Shown here one piece after another: positions 1 to 6,363 of a DNA stretch of 9,705 nt. Source of the DNA: Candidatus Cloacimonadota bacterium (GTDB lineage Bacteria; Cloacimonadota; Cloacimonadia; Cloacimonadales; TCS61); NCBI GenBank assembly GCA_027064945.1, contig JAMOPB010000326.1, positions 1 to 9,705 of the forward strand. The letters run 5' to 3'. Below the pieces are notes generated by a model. The model was not told the origin of the DNA, made no database searches, and was given only the letters and a program-made list of their open reading frames with translations. The stretch's first letter is position 1, and each line of letters starts with the position of its first letter. The position numbers and the translations under genes are program-made.

Positions 1-726
1 CCCATATTCATTATCGATATTAATAACTGCTAATCCGTTATTTTCTTTTATTTGATCGAACAAACTAAATTTTGTATTAGCATAATTTTCCATCGTTTTA
101 TGAAAATCGAGATGATCTTGAGTAAGGTTTGTGAAAATTCCGGCACAGAAATTCAACTCTGCTATCCTATCTAAGAATATTGCGTGTGAAGAAACTTCCA
201 TAATCACATACTCAATACCGGCATTTACCATTTTGCTTAAAATTTCATTTAACTGGATAATATCGGGAGTAGTTCTTTCTGTGCTGAAATTGGTTTCATT
301 AATCTTATAACCCAAAGTTCCGATTAAGCCTACATTAATTCCCATTTTCCTAAGGATTTGATGGAAAAGATATGTGACAGTAGTTTTACCGTTTGTACCG
401 GTTACTGCAATTAATTTTAGTTGTTTACTTGGATCTTTATAATAATATTTACATAAAATAGCCGTAGCTTTTCGGCTGTTTTTTACTACAATTTGAGGAA
501 TATCAAAAGATAAATATTTTTCAGTAATAATAAGAGCTGCACCGTTATCTATGGCAGCTTTAGCAAAATCATGACCATCAGATGCAAAACCGGATATGCA
601 GATAAAAATATCTCCCGATTTAACCGTTCTTGAATCCGTGATTGGTCGATTTGCTTTAGTGAAATTATCTAAATGATATTCTAAAGCTATGTTTTTTAAA
701 TAATCTTCAATTTTTTCTTTAATCAT
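1..726 (-). CDS. murE: UDP-N-acetylmuramoyl-tripeptide synthetase MurE, C-terminal part cut off by the window edge
   Basis: MurE adds the third amino acid of the stem peptide (diaminopimelate or lysine) to UDP-MurNAc-L-Ala-D-Glu in the cytoplasm, using ATP. The first 242 codons are visible, open from ATG at 726 to the window edge. Mur ligase landmarks appear in order: N-terminal UDP-binding part with TDSRTVKSGDIF (about residues 30-41), ATP P-loop GTNGKTT (110-116), TERTTP (149-154), MEVSSH (176-181), TNLTQDHLDFH (199-209), and YANTKFSLF with Lys219 at the place of the carbamylated lysine. The TERTTP and TQDHLDFH spelling favours MurE over MurC, MurD or MurF. The motif that tells DAP from Lys specificity lies beyond the window, so the substrate cannot be read. 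The ATG overlaps the stop of the upstream PBP gene as ATGA, which implies translational coupling. It is the last visible gene of the dcw run. Confidence 0.95.
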   Translation of the reverse strand, partial: MIKEKIEDYLKNIALEYHLDNFTKANRPITDSRTVKSGDIFICISGFASDGHDFAKAAIDNGAALIITEKYLSFDIPQIVVKNSRKATAILCKYYYKDPSKQLKLIAVTGTNGKTTVTYLFHQILRKMGINVGLIGTLGYKINETNFSTERTTPDIIQLNEILSKMVNAGIEYVIMEVSSHAIFLDRIAELNFCAGIFTNLTQDHLDFHKTMENYANTKFSLFDQIKENNGLAVINIDNEYG

Positions 727-2897
727 TTGGCAATTATCCTACATTTTTCTCCGTATTTGATTCTTGTGCCAGCCGGAATAGATTGTTTTGTGATAATTCC
801 ATTTCCGGTAATTAATAATTTTATGCCACGCTTGTTTGTTAGCGTGAGAGCTTGTCTTAAAGTTTTCCCAAGCAAATTCGGCATTTGATAATTCAAATCA
901 AAACTTTCATCAGGTTCTTCATTTAATACTCCAAAAACAAGCCTTAATTGTTCTTCAGAGTCATAAGAAATTCCCGGTTTTGGGAATTGATTTAAAACAA
1001 TATTTCCTTTTTCCAAATTTATAAATTCTGCTTTGATATTATTTTGCTCCAAAATAGATAAAACGGATTGATATGTTTTTCCTAAGCAATCAGGAGCTTT
1101 TACATAAGTTCTGTTTTCTTGAATGAAATTCGCTAAAATATCACTGTCGGGAAGCTTGATAATCTGCTCTGCTATTTTTGAAAAAGTAGGTCCGGCAGAC
1201 ATAGCAGCATAATAACTATAAGATTTATAATCTGCTTCATCATAAATAATTATCATTACATATTTTGGATTATCAACAGGAAAGAAACCTGCAAAAACAC
1301 TTGTGTATTTATCTTTTGAATAACCGGATTCACCAAGTATTTTCTTTTCTGCAGTACCTGTTTTTCCAGCCATTTCTATCGATTCCAATTTAAAATGACG
1401 AGCTGTTCCATAATCAAAAACACTTTTTAAAAACTGTTTAACAGTGTCCAAAGATTTTTTATCTGAAATTGTCCTTAGTCGTTGTGGTTTGCTTTCGAAA
1501 ATTACATTTCCATGAACATCTTCAATTTTTTTTAGAATATTGGGACGCATTACGTTGCCGCCATTAGCCAAAGCACTATATGCAACAGCTAACTGAAGAG
1601 CTGTTACGGAAACTTCCTGACCAAATGAAATGGAATGCAAAGAATAGCCTTGCCAATCTTTTAATTTTCTGAAAATACCCGAAGCTTCATTACTGAGATT
1701 GCTGCTTGTGGATTGTCCAAAACCCATAGCTAACATACGTTCATATAATTTCTTGCTTCCGATTTTTTCAACAGCTTTGCTTATTCCCACATTACTTGAA
1801 TATGCAATAATTTCTTCCAAATTTAATTCGGAAAATTTATGATCATCCTTGATTGTACGAATTTTATTACCATATTTAATATGATAATCTTTGGTTGAGA
1901 TTTTTTCATTTAATGGGAAAATATTTTCTTCCACAGCAAGTAATGCAGTAATTGGTTTCATTACAGAACCTGGTTCAAACATAAATGATGCAACCATGTT
2001 AGATTGACTTCTAAGCTGAGCACCGCTTTTATTTTTATCTTCAGCAGAGATGCCTGATAATGCGATTAGATCTCCACTTTTCGGATCCATTATTACGCCA
2101 ATTGCATTTTTTGCCTTGTATTCTTCTAAGCCGTTGCGGAGATTTTCTTCCAATATTTCTTGAATATCCATGTTAATTGTTAAGAAAATATTATTACCAT
2201 CAATTGCCGGTTCATCTTTCAAGTGCAAAATAGGAATTCTTTTATTCTTTGCGTCAAAAATTGATTGTTTCCAACCAAAAGTACCGGAAAGTTCTTCATT
2301 GAAAGATTTTTCTAATCCGCATTTTCCTTCCACTGTGTAGATGAATTCACCTTTGGAAGAATTGTTCGGAGAACCAACCATTCCAAGTAAGCGTGCAGCT
2401 AATTTATCTTTTGGATAAGTTCTTTCAATTTTGCTGAAGTTAGAACGTAAACCCGGTAAGTTTCTTTTGGATAATTCAGCTTTTATTAACTGCAAATTTT
2501 TCTCCGACACATCATCATCGATAAATACAGTGGAATAATTAGAAGCAAAAATATTTTTTAGATGCTTGGAAGAAACATCACTGTATTTGCAAAGTATAGT
2601 GCTTATTGTATCGGATATTGTTGCGAAATTTTTATTATTCCGTTTGCAATAATTTTTGATCGCATTAATATCCAAATCGATTTGATAATTGATAATAGAG
2701 CCGACAAGTAATTGTCTATCACTTGTGAGAATATTTCCTCTTTTGGGATTAATGATGACTTTTTTCGGGTTTTGACGTAGGGCTATTTGTGGTTTTAGGT
2801 TATGTGGATCTGTTAGGTGCACAGCAACCAGTTGCCATACCCAAAGAAGAAGCATAAATATGGTAGCTAGTAATAATATATGAAAACGTTTCTCCAT
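723..2897 (-). CDS. ftsI: Division-type class B penicillin-binding protein (FtsI/SpoVD-like) with two PASTA domains
   Basis: A monofunctional D,D-transpeptidase that cross-links septal peptidoglycan outside the cytoplasmic membrane. It has 724 residues. One N-terminal membrane anchor (about 7-27) is followed by the PBP dimerisation domain with the RGNILTSD signature (53-60). The transpeptidase domain carries all three catalytic motifs: SVMK with nucleophile Ser311, SSN (367-369) and KTGT (512-515). Two C-terminal PASTA repeats follow, about 598-656 and 671-724. FtsI of E. coli lacks PASTA; SpoVD/PBP2x-type and many Bacteroidota FtsI proteins have it. The position between ftsL and murE supports the septal rather than the elongation role. 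The start is the first ATG after an in-frame TAA at 2916-2918, but no Shine-Dalgarno sequence lies at normal distance; AAGG occurs only about 20 bases upstream. The stop overlaps the murE start by ATGA. Confidence 0.95.
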   Translation of the reverse strand: MEKRFHILLLATIFMLLLWVWQLVAVHLTDPHNLKPQIALRQNPKKVIINPKRGNILTSDRQLLVGSIINYQIDLDINAIKNYCKRNNKNFATISDTISTILCKYSDVSSKHLKNIFASNYSTVFIDDDVSEKNLQLIKAELSKRNLPGLRSNFSKIERTYPKDKLAARLLGMVGSPNNSSKGEFIYTVEGKCGLEKSFNEELSGTFGWKQSIFDAKNKRIPILHLKDEPAIDGNNIFLTINMDIQEILEENLRNGLEEYKAKNAIGVIMDPKSGDLIALSGISAEDKNKSGAQLRSQSNMVASFMFEPGSVMKPITALLAVEENIFPLNEKISTKDYHIKYGNKIRTIKDDHKFSELNLEEIIAYSSNVGISKAVEKIGSKKLYERMLAMGFGQSTSSNLSNEASGIFRKLKDWQGYSLHSISFGQEVSVTALQLAVAYSALANGGNVMRPNILKKIEDVHGNVIFESKPQRLRTISDKKSLDTVKQFLKSVFDYGTARHFKLESIEMAGKTGTAEKKILGESGYSKDKYTSVFAGFFPVDNPKYVMIIIYDEADYKSYSYYAAMSAGPTFSKIAEQIIKLPDSDILANFIQENRTYVKAPDCLGKTYQSVLSILEQNNIKAEFINLEKGNIVLNQFPKPGISYDSEEQLRLVFGVLNEEPDESFDLNYQMPNLLGKTLRQALTLTNKRGIKLLITGNGIITKQSIPAGTRIKYGEKCRIIAK

Positions 2898-2923
2898 AGG
2901 ATAGTTATCATCTGTTTACCTTT

Positions 2924-2953
2924 TAAGTAAGAAAGATGAATTCTCCTTACTTA
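2924..2953 (-). repeat. Inverted repeat (possible mRNA hairpin) at the ftsL-PBP junction
   Basis: Perfect 8-base arms, TAAGTAAG at 2924-2931 and CTTACTTA at 2946-2953, are separated by a 14-base loop. The ftsL stop codon lies inside one arm, and an AAGGAG lies at the stem/loop border about 40 bases before the PBP start. It is not followed by a U-run, so it is not a normal terminator. It could affect coupling or mRNA processing at the only spaced junction of the left operon. The stem is A/T-rich and weak. Confidence 0.35.
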
Positions 2954-3273
2954 TTTAAAGCTTCTGCTGTAGGAACTAGAAAATTTATTAGTTTATAATC
3001 ATCATCTTCAGAAATACTGATTGTCTGAGGAACTGTTGTTGAGAAGATCATTCCTAACTCTTCTGAAGCCAATTTTTTAATGCGATCACGTGCTAATAGC
3101 TTGCTGTTTGTGGCAAGAAGATCTTGGTTGATCTCTTCGTAAGATTGTAACGTTTTCTTTAATTCTTCAATTCTTTGGGTGCTTTTAATGATATAGTATT
3201 TGTTAGTAAAATTAAAATATAATGCACCAATTGCACTGAGAAAAATTACTATCAATTTAATCTTCATATTCAT
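2947..3273 (-). CDS. ftsL: FtsL-like divisome protein (small single-span membrane protein with coiled coil)
   Basis: A predicted bitopic membrane protein of the septal FtsQLB-type complex, which controls the septal transpeptidase encoded next to it. The longest form has 108 residues: a short basic N-terminus, one membrane span (about 5-22), then a heptad-like coiled-coil region (about 28-62) ending in DRIKKLASEELGM (63-75). That ending resembles the conserved R-I/E-x-x-A-x-E-x-L-G-M end of FtsL. FtsL proteins share little sequence, so the assignment rests on length, topology, this end motif and position between rsmH and ftsI. Two starts compete. ATG at 3273 overlaps the rsmH stop as ATGA, but AAGGA then directly abuts it. 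ATG at 3267 (Met3) has AAGGA six bases upstream, a better distance. The two forms differ by only two residues. Confidence 0.8.
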   Translation of the reverse strand: MNMKIKLIVIFLSAIGALYFNFTNKYYIIKSTQRIEELKKTLQSYEEINQDLLATNSKLLARDRIKKLASEELGMIFSTTVPQTISISEDDDYKLINFLVPTAEALNK

Positions 3274-4196
3274 TCCTTTGCTTCTGCAATTCTTAGCTTA
3301 GCACTTCTGGCTCTGCTATTGTTTTTAATTTCTTGTTCACATGGCAAAATTGGTTTTTTAGTTATAATTTTTAATCTTGAGACTTTGTCGCAATTGCATT
3401 GAGGAAAATTTGGAGGACAAATGCAATCCAAAGCTTCATAATTAAAAATTCTTTTTACAATCCTATCTTCCAAGCTATGGTAAGATAATACTACAATCCT
3501 TCCGCCCGGATTCAGTATTTTTATTGCATCAGTCAGAGCAGTTTCTAAAACTTCCATTTCTTTGTTTATATATATCCTTATAGCTTGGAAGATACGAGCT
3601 TTTGTTTTGATGCGCTTCTTTGCAGATATTACTTTGTCGAGGAAATCCGCAAATTGCAATGTTGTTTCAAAAGGCTGCTCTTTTCTTACTGATATTATTG
3701 CATTTGCAATTTTGTTTGCTTGTTTTTCTTCTCCATATTCCCAAAATACTTTGCGTAATAGTTTAAAATCTGAGTTATTTAAAAATTCAGCAGCTGTAAG
3801 ATTTCCTGATTGGTCCATTCGCATATCTAATTTTCCATCTAAAGAAAAACTGAATCCACGCGAATCTACATCAATTTGATGAGAAGAAATTCCAAGATCA
3901 AATAAAATACCGTCTATTTTCCTAATCTTATGTAAGGCTAATCTTGTGCGTAAATTTGAAAAATTATCATCTATTAAAAAGAATTTTTCGGGATACTTTT
4001 TTACTAAAACTTGGTTATGAAGCAATGCATCAGGATCTTGATCAAAACCAAAAAGTTTGATCCCTTTTCCTGTTTGTAAGATTTTAGAACTATGTCCACC
4101 ACCACCAAGAGTGGCATCTACATAGATTCCTCCATCTTTGATATTCAAAGCTTCTACGCATTTTTCTAAAAGTACCGGTATGTGATAATTTTCCAT
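3270..4196 (-). CDS. rsmH: 16S rRNA (cytosine1402-N4)-methyltransferase RsmH (MraW)
   Basis: Transfers a methyl group from S-adenosylmethionine to N4 of C1402 in the decoding centre of 16S rRNA. It has 308 residues, normal for the family, and all the usual landmarks: HIPVLL (5-10), SAM-binding DATLGGGGHS (27-36), FDQDPDAL (51-58), FDLGISSHQID (99-109), RGFSFSLDGKLDMRMD (113-128), the insertion domain, RIFQAIRI (201-208) and SYHSLEDRIVK (238-248). A four-cysteine segment (Cys258, 260, 267, 269) near the C-terminus is common in many RsmH proteins. The start ATG shares one base with the mraZ stop (TAATG). There is no clear Shine-Dalgarno sequence, so it is probably translated by coupling from mraZ. 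The stop overlaps the ftsL start. The mraZ-rsmH-ftsL order is the standard dcw head. Confidence 0.97.
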   Translation of the reverse strand: MENYHIPVLLEKCVEALNIKDGGIYVDATLGGGGHSSKILQTGKGIKLFGFDQDPDALLHNQVLVKKYPEKFFLIDDNFSNLRTRLALHKIRKIDGILFDLGISSHQIDVDSRGFSFSLDGKLDMRMDQSGNLTAAEFLNNSDFKLLRKVFWEYGEEKQANKIANAIISVRKEQPFETTLQFADFLDKVISAKKRIKTKARIFQAIRIYINKEMEVLETALTDAIKILNPGGRIVVLSYHSLEDRIVKRIFNYEALDCICPPNFPQCNCDKVSRLKIITKKPILPCEQEIKNNSRARSAKLRIAEAKE

Positions 4197-4636
4197 TATT
4201 GATAATCCAATGTATCAAACGATTTTGTGTGTTCTTTCATCAATTCTTGAGTATAGGTTCTATATCTTTCCGGATTCCAAACACTAATAAAATTTCCTTC
4301 ACCTTTAATTACTACTTTCCCATCTATTTGGGCTAAAACAAGTAATTCATCTTGAATTTTCACTCTTCCGTTTGCTTCCATCTTCTGTTGAGCTGAAGCA
4401 AAGGTTCTAAGCATTATTAATAATTTCTTTTCTCTTTCATTTCCATTACTGAGCTTTTCAATTTTTTTGTTCCAATTATCCAACGGATAGATAGCAATAT
4501 TGGATTGTGGACCTATCGTAACAATTACTTGTTGCTTAGCTGAAGGAGCAAATTTCTTCTTTATACCGGCAGGAATAGTAATCCATTTCTGCTTGTTTAC
4601 AGAATTATAAAATGTACCGAGGAATTCACCTGACAT
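4196..4636 (-). CDS. mraZ: MraZ family transcriptional regulator of the dcw cluster, first DNA-binding motif degenerate
   Basis: MraZ is an AbrB-fold, ring-forming DNA-binding protein that in E. coli represses its own division operon. With the start at 4636 it has 146 residues, the normal length. The frame stays open 28 codons further up, but ATG 4636 has AAGGAG five bases upstream and the family N-terminus (F-x-G) begins right there. The second half-repeat keeps its motif, MEANGRVKI (86-94), with Glu for the usual Asp. In the first half-repeat the DxKGR motif reads N14-K-Q-K-W18. An ungapped comparison from the F-x-G start puts Trp18 where E. coli MraZ has Arg15, a residue reported to be needed for DNA binding. 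The downstream ITIP (19-22) and YPLDNW (50-55) are typical. It heads the left operon and sits just downstream of a row of repeats that resembles MraZ boxes. Confidence 0.9.
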   Translation of the reverse strand: MSGEFLGTFYNSVNKQKWITIPAGIKKKFAPSAKQQVIVTIGPQSNIAIYPLDNWNKKIEKLSNGNEREKKLLIMLRTFASAQQKMEANGRVKIQDELLVLAQIDGKVVIKGEGNFISVWNPERYRTYTQELMKEHTKSFDTLDYQ

Positions 4637-4641
4637 CTTCG

Positions 4642-4647
4642 CTCCTT
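4642..4647 (-). promoter_or_regulatory. Ribosome binding site deciding the mraZ start
   Basis: AAGGAG on the minus strand, five bases before ATG 4636. This placement fixes the start at 4636 and rules out the 28-codon upstream extension, whose codons would run through the repeat row. Confidence 0.8.
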
Positions 4648-4655
4648 TTTGTATT

Positions 4656-4701
4656 TGAGAAAATTTGAGAAAATTTGAGAATAACTGAGCCAAATCTGGG
4701 T
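4656..4701. promoter_or_regulatory. Putative MraZ operator: five TGRGN repeats at 10-11 base spacing
   Basis: Read on the plus strand, the cores are TGAGA (4656-4660), TGAGA (4666-4670), TGAGA (4676-4680), TGAGC (4686-4690) and TGGGT (4697-4701). The spacers are 5, 5, 5 and 6 bases. The three proximal units are near-identical ten-base repeats (aaatttgaga). Established MraZ boxes are direct TGGGN repeats with 5-base spacers in the mraZ leader, so number, spacing and location all fit, with one base changed (G to A) in four copies. Here the motif reads opposite to mraZ; as far as I recall, described cases read along the gene. The row runs from the predicted -10 to just before the ribosome binding site, where a bound ring would block transcription. 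Confidence 0.6.
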
Positions 4702-4721
4702 AGAAAATAGGATAGGTCAAG
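4691..4721 (-). promoter_or_regulatory. Candidate promoter of the mraZ/dcw operon
   Basis: On the minus strand TTGACC (4715-4720) is a good -35 element, preceded by an A-run like an UP element. The best -10 in the 17-base position is AGATTT (4692-4697), which is weak. Read as a Bacteroidota-type promoter (TTTG-N19-TAnnTTTG), CTTG (4718-4721) is followed after exactly 19 bases by CAGATTTG (4691-4698), with one mismatch in each element. The start point would fall in the repeat row, about 50 bases before mraZ. Confidence 0.5.
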
Positions 4722-4830
4722 ATTTTTTTATTCTATTGCGTTCTTTTTTTATTATTATTGAAAGTGAGTTTTGATAATTAATGGCATTATAACAAGATAA
4801 GATGACATTTACGTGTGTGAAAATAAAATA

Positions 4831-4870
4831 ATCATAATAAAATTATTTATGATAAAATGAGATAATTATC
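4831..4870. repeat. Inverted repeat and adjacent palindrome in the divergent promoter region
   Basis: ATCATAA (4831-4837) and TTATGAT (4847-4853) form 7-base arms around a 9-base centre. Eight bases on lies the perfect ten-base palindrome GATAATTATC (4861-4870), followed by a T-run. The palindrome is too compact for a terminator hairpin. Such dyads can be binding sites for dimeric regulators, but in DNA this A/T-rich they can arise by chance, and no cognate regulator is evident. Confidence 0.25.
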
Positions 4871-4948
4871 AGTTTTTTTTAACGAAAAGTTTATAAACAA
4901 AATATTTATGGTTTAATGAAAATAATATTTACCACTGAATAAATTTTA

Positions 4949-4979
4949 CTTGCTTTATTTTTTTGTATTTATAAGTTTT
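4949..4979 (+). promoter_or_regulatory. Candidate promoter of the c-di-GMP response-regulator operon
   Basis: CTTG (4949-4952) is followed after exactly 19 bases by TAAGTTTT (4972-4979). This matches a TTTG-N19-TAnnTTTG pattern except for one base in each element, and it has the same spacing as the candidate mraZ promoter. A sigma-70 reading, TTTACT (4945-4950) with TTATAA (4969-4974) 18 bases on, is also possible. The start point would lie about 20 bases before the coding region. Confidence 0.4.
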
Positions 4980-5005
4980 GAATATTCAAGTTAAAAGAGG
5001 TCACT

Positions 5006-6346
5006 ATGGAAGATATTAAAATATTGATTGTGGAAGATGAACGAATTATTGCTGAAGATTTAAGAAGGATTTTATTGAAATATGATTACAATGTTGTAGC
5101 AATTACATCTAATGGTGAAGATGCAATAAAAGCCGCAGAAAAATTTAAACCGGATGTAATACTAATGGATATAGTTTTGCAAGGGGAGATGTCCGGTATT
5201 ACTGCTTCGGGTGAGATAAATAAAAAAGCTAAAATTCCTATCATATATATAACCTCTTACTTAGATAAAAATGCTTTAAGTGAAATAAAAAATTCTCAAT
5301 CATATGCCTATATAATGAAGCCTTTTGAGGAAAAAGAATTATATGCTACAATTGAAATTGCTGTTTATAAATCACGAATGGAAAGAATGATGTGGGATTA
5401 TAATTATAAAATAAAAGAACTTCATAAAATATCTTCCAAGCTTGCTGGGGTAAAAACAATTTCAGAGATTTATAGGATAGTGAAAAATAGTGTAGTCAAT
5501 ATCTTAGGCTTTCAATATCTTGTTATTTTGCATAAAGAAAGTAAAAATCATTATAAAATAGTTTGCAATAATTCGGGAATATATAAAAAAGATTCTGATT
5601 ATTTTATTAACAAAGATATATTAAAAAAACTAGAGAATTCTCAAACTGTGATTTTGGATGAGGATGATTTCGATGGTGATGATTTTGAAGGATGTTCCAT
5701 AGCATATATGAAATTTCCTAAGGTTGGATTAGTGAAAGTATATTCCCAAAAAGGAATGGAGTTTAGTCAAAATGATCTGAATATGTTAGGATTATTATTG
5801 CGTCATGCAACTGAAGATGTTAATAGAATAAATCTACAAGAAGAATTGCAATACAAAGCTATAAAAGATTCAATGACAGATTGTTATAATCGTTTTTATC
5901 TTTTTAATATATTGGATTTAGAAGTAAAGAAGGCAAAGCGTAAGAAAAACTCAATTGCCTTTTTAATGATTGATGTTAATGGATTAAAAGAGGTCAATGA
6001 TAATTATGGACACTCATATGGTGATCAATTACTAATTGTGGTTGCCAAAATATTAAAAGAATATTCTAGAGAAACAGATATCGTAGTTAGATATGGTGGA
6101 GATGAATTCCTAATTGTAATGCCGGATACAAAAGAAGAAACATCATTAGTTGTTGATAGGATTCGTGCAAGAACAGATGAATGGAATAAAAATCATAAGG
6201 AATCAGTTTTTAAAGTAAGCTTCGCAATTGGGTCTGCTTATTGGGACAGTACAAGCGAAAATACAATAGATGAAATTTTGGCTTTAGCTGATAAAAGAAT
6301 GTATGAAGATAAAAAGAAAAGCAAATTAAGAATGGATAGAGAGTAG
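5006..6346 (+). CDS. Response regulator diguanylate cyclase (REC-GAF-like-GGDEF)
   Basis: Predicted cytoplasmic enzyme making c-di-GMP from two GTP under control of phosphorylation. It has 446 residues. The receiver domain (about 4-120) has the acidic pair Asp11/Glu12, phospho-acceptor Asp55 in VILMD, Thr83 and Lys105 in KPFE, so it should be phosphorylatable. Residues about 135-275 look like a divergent GAF domain, with a very acidic patch near 218-228. The GGDEF domain (about 285-443) starts with DSMTDCYNR, has MIDVNGLKEVND (321-332) and an intact catalytic GGDEF (364-368). The inhibitory I-site R355-E-T-D358 lies exactly five residues before it, so product feedback is expected. The start is ATG 5006 with AGAGG five bases upstream. 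Its receiver is about 50% identical to that of the next gene, 14 bases downstream. No partner kinase is in the window. Confidence 0.95.
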   Translation: MEDIKILIVEDERIIAEDLRRILLKYDYNVVAITSNGEDAIKAAEKFKPDVILMDIVLQGEMSGITASGEINKKAKIPIIYITSYLDKNALSEIKNSQSYAYIMKPFEEKELYATIEIAVYKSRMERMMWDYNYKIKELHKISSKLAGVKTISEIYRIVKNSVVNILGFQYLVILHKESKNHYKIVCNNSGIYKKDSDYFINKDILKKLENSQTVILDEDDFDGDDFEGCSIAYMKFPKVGLVKVYSQKGMEFSQNDLNMLGLLLRHATEDVNRINLQEELQYKAIKDSMTDCYNRFYLFNILDLEVKKAKRKKNSIAFLMIDVNGLKEVNDNYGHSYGDQLLIVVAKILKEYSRETDIVVRYGGDEFLIVMPDTKEETSLVVDRIRARTDEWNKNHKESVFKVSFAIGSAYWDSTSENTIDEILALADKRMYEDKKKSKLRMDRE

Positions 6347-6349
6347 TTT

Positions 6350-6363
6350 AAGGAGGATTTTTG
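6350..6363 (+). promoter_or_regulatory. Strong ribosome binding site with TTG start codon
   Basis: AAGGAGG (6350-6356) is followed by four bases and TTG at 6361. The conserved receiver strand ILIVEDE begins at residue 6 and no in-frame ATG precedes it, so TTG must be the start. Confidence 0.8.

Larger units (their letters stand above)
4637..5005. other. Divergent intergenic region between mraZ and the response-regulator pair
   Basis: There are 369 very A/T-rich bases between two genes reading away from each other. The mraZ side holds its ribosome binding site, the TGRGN row and a candidate promoter. The opposite side holds a candidate promoter (4949-4979) and ribosome binding site (AGAGG at 4996-5000). 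The centre (about 4740-4940) has no open frame or RNA I recognise, only an inverted repeat at 4831-4853, a palindrome at 4861-4870 and several GATAA words. Confidence 0.8.

Noticed and set aside
598..2897. PASTA-bearing PBP as a novel fusion
   Set aside because: PASTA domains at the C-terminus of division class B PBPs are known in several phyla, so this is an ordinary variant.
3562..3879. Plus-strand open frame of 105 codons inside rsmH
   Set aside because: It lies wholly antisense to a well-supported rsmH, has no recognisable domain and shows no sensible upstream signals; a shadow frame.
4651..4701. The ten-base repeats as a CRISPR or mobile-element remnant
   Set aside because: Units are only ten bases with no spacers of unique sequence; length, place and spacing fit a regulator binding row instead.
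4637..4720. Upstream extension of mraZ by 28 codons to ATG 4720
   Set aside because: The extension would translate the repeat row and lacks family similarity; ATG 4636 has an ideal ribosome binding site and the family N-terminus.
4861..4880. Terminator made by GATAATTATC and the following T-run
   Set aside because: The palindrome leaves no loop for a real hairpin and lies between divergent genes, where no terminator is expected.
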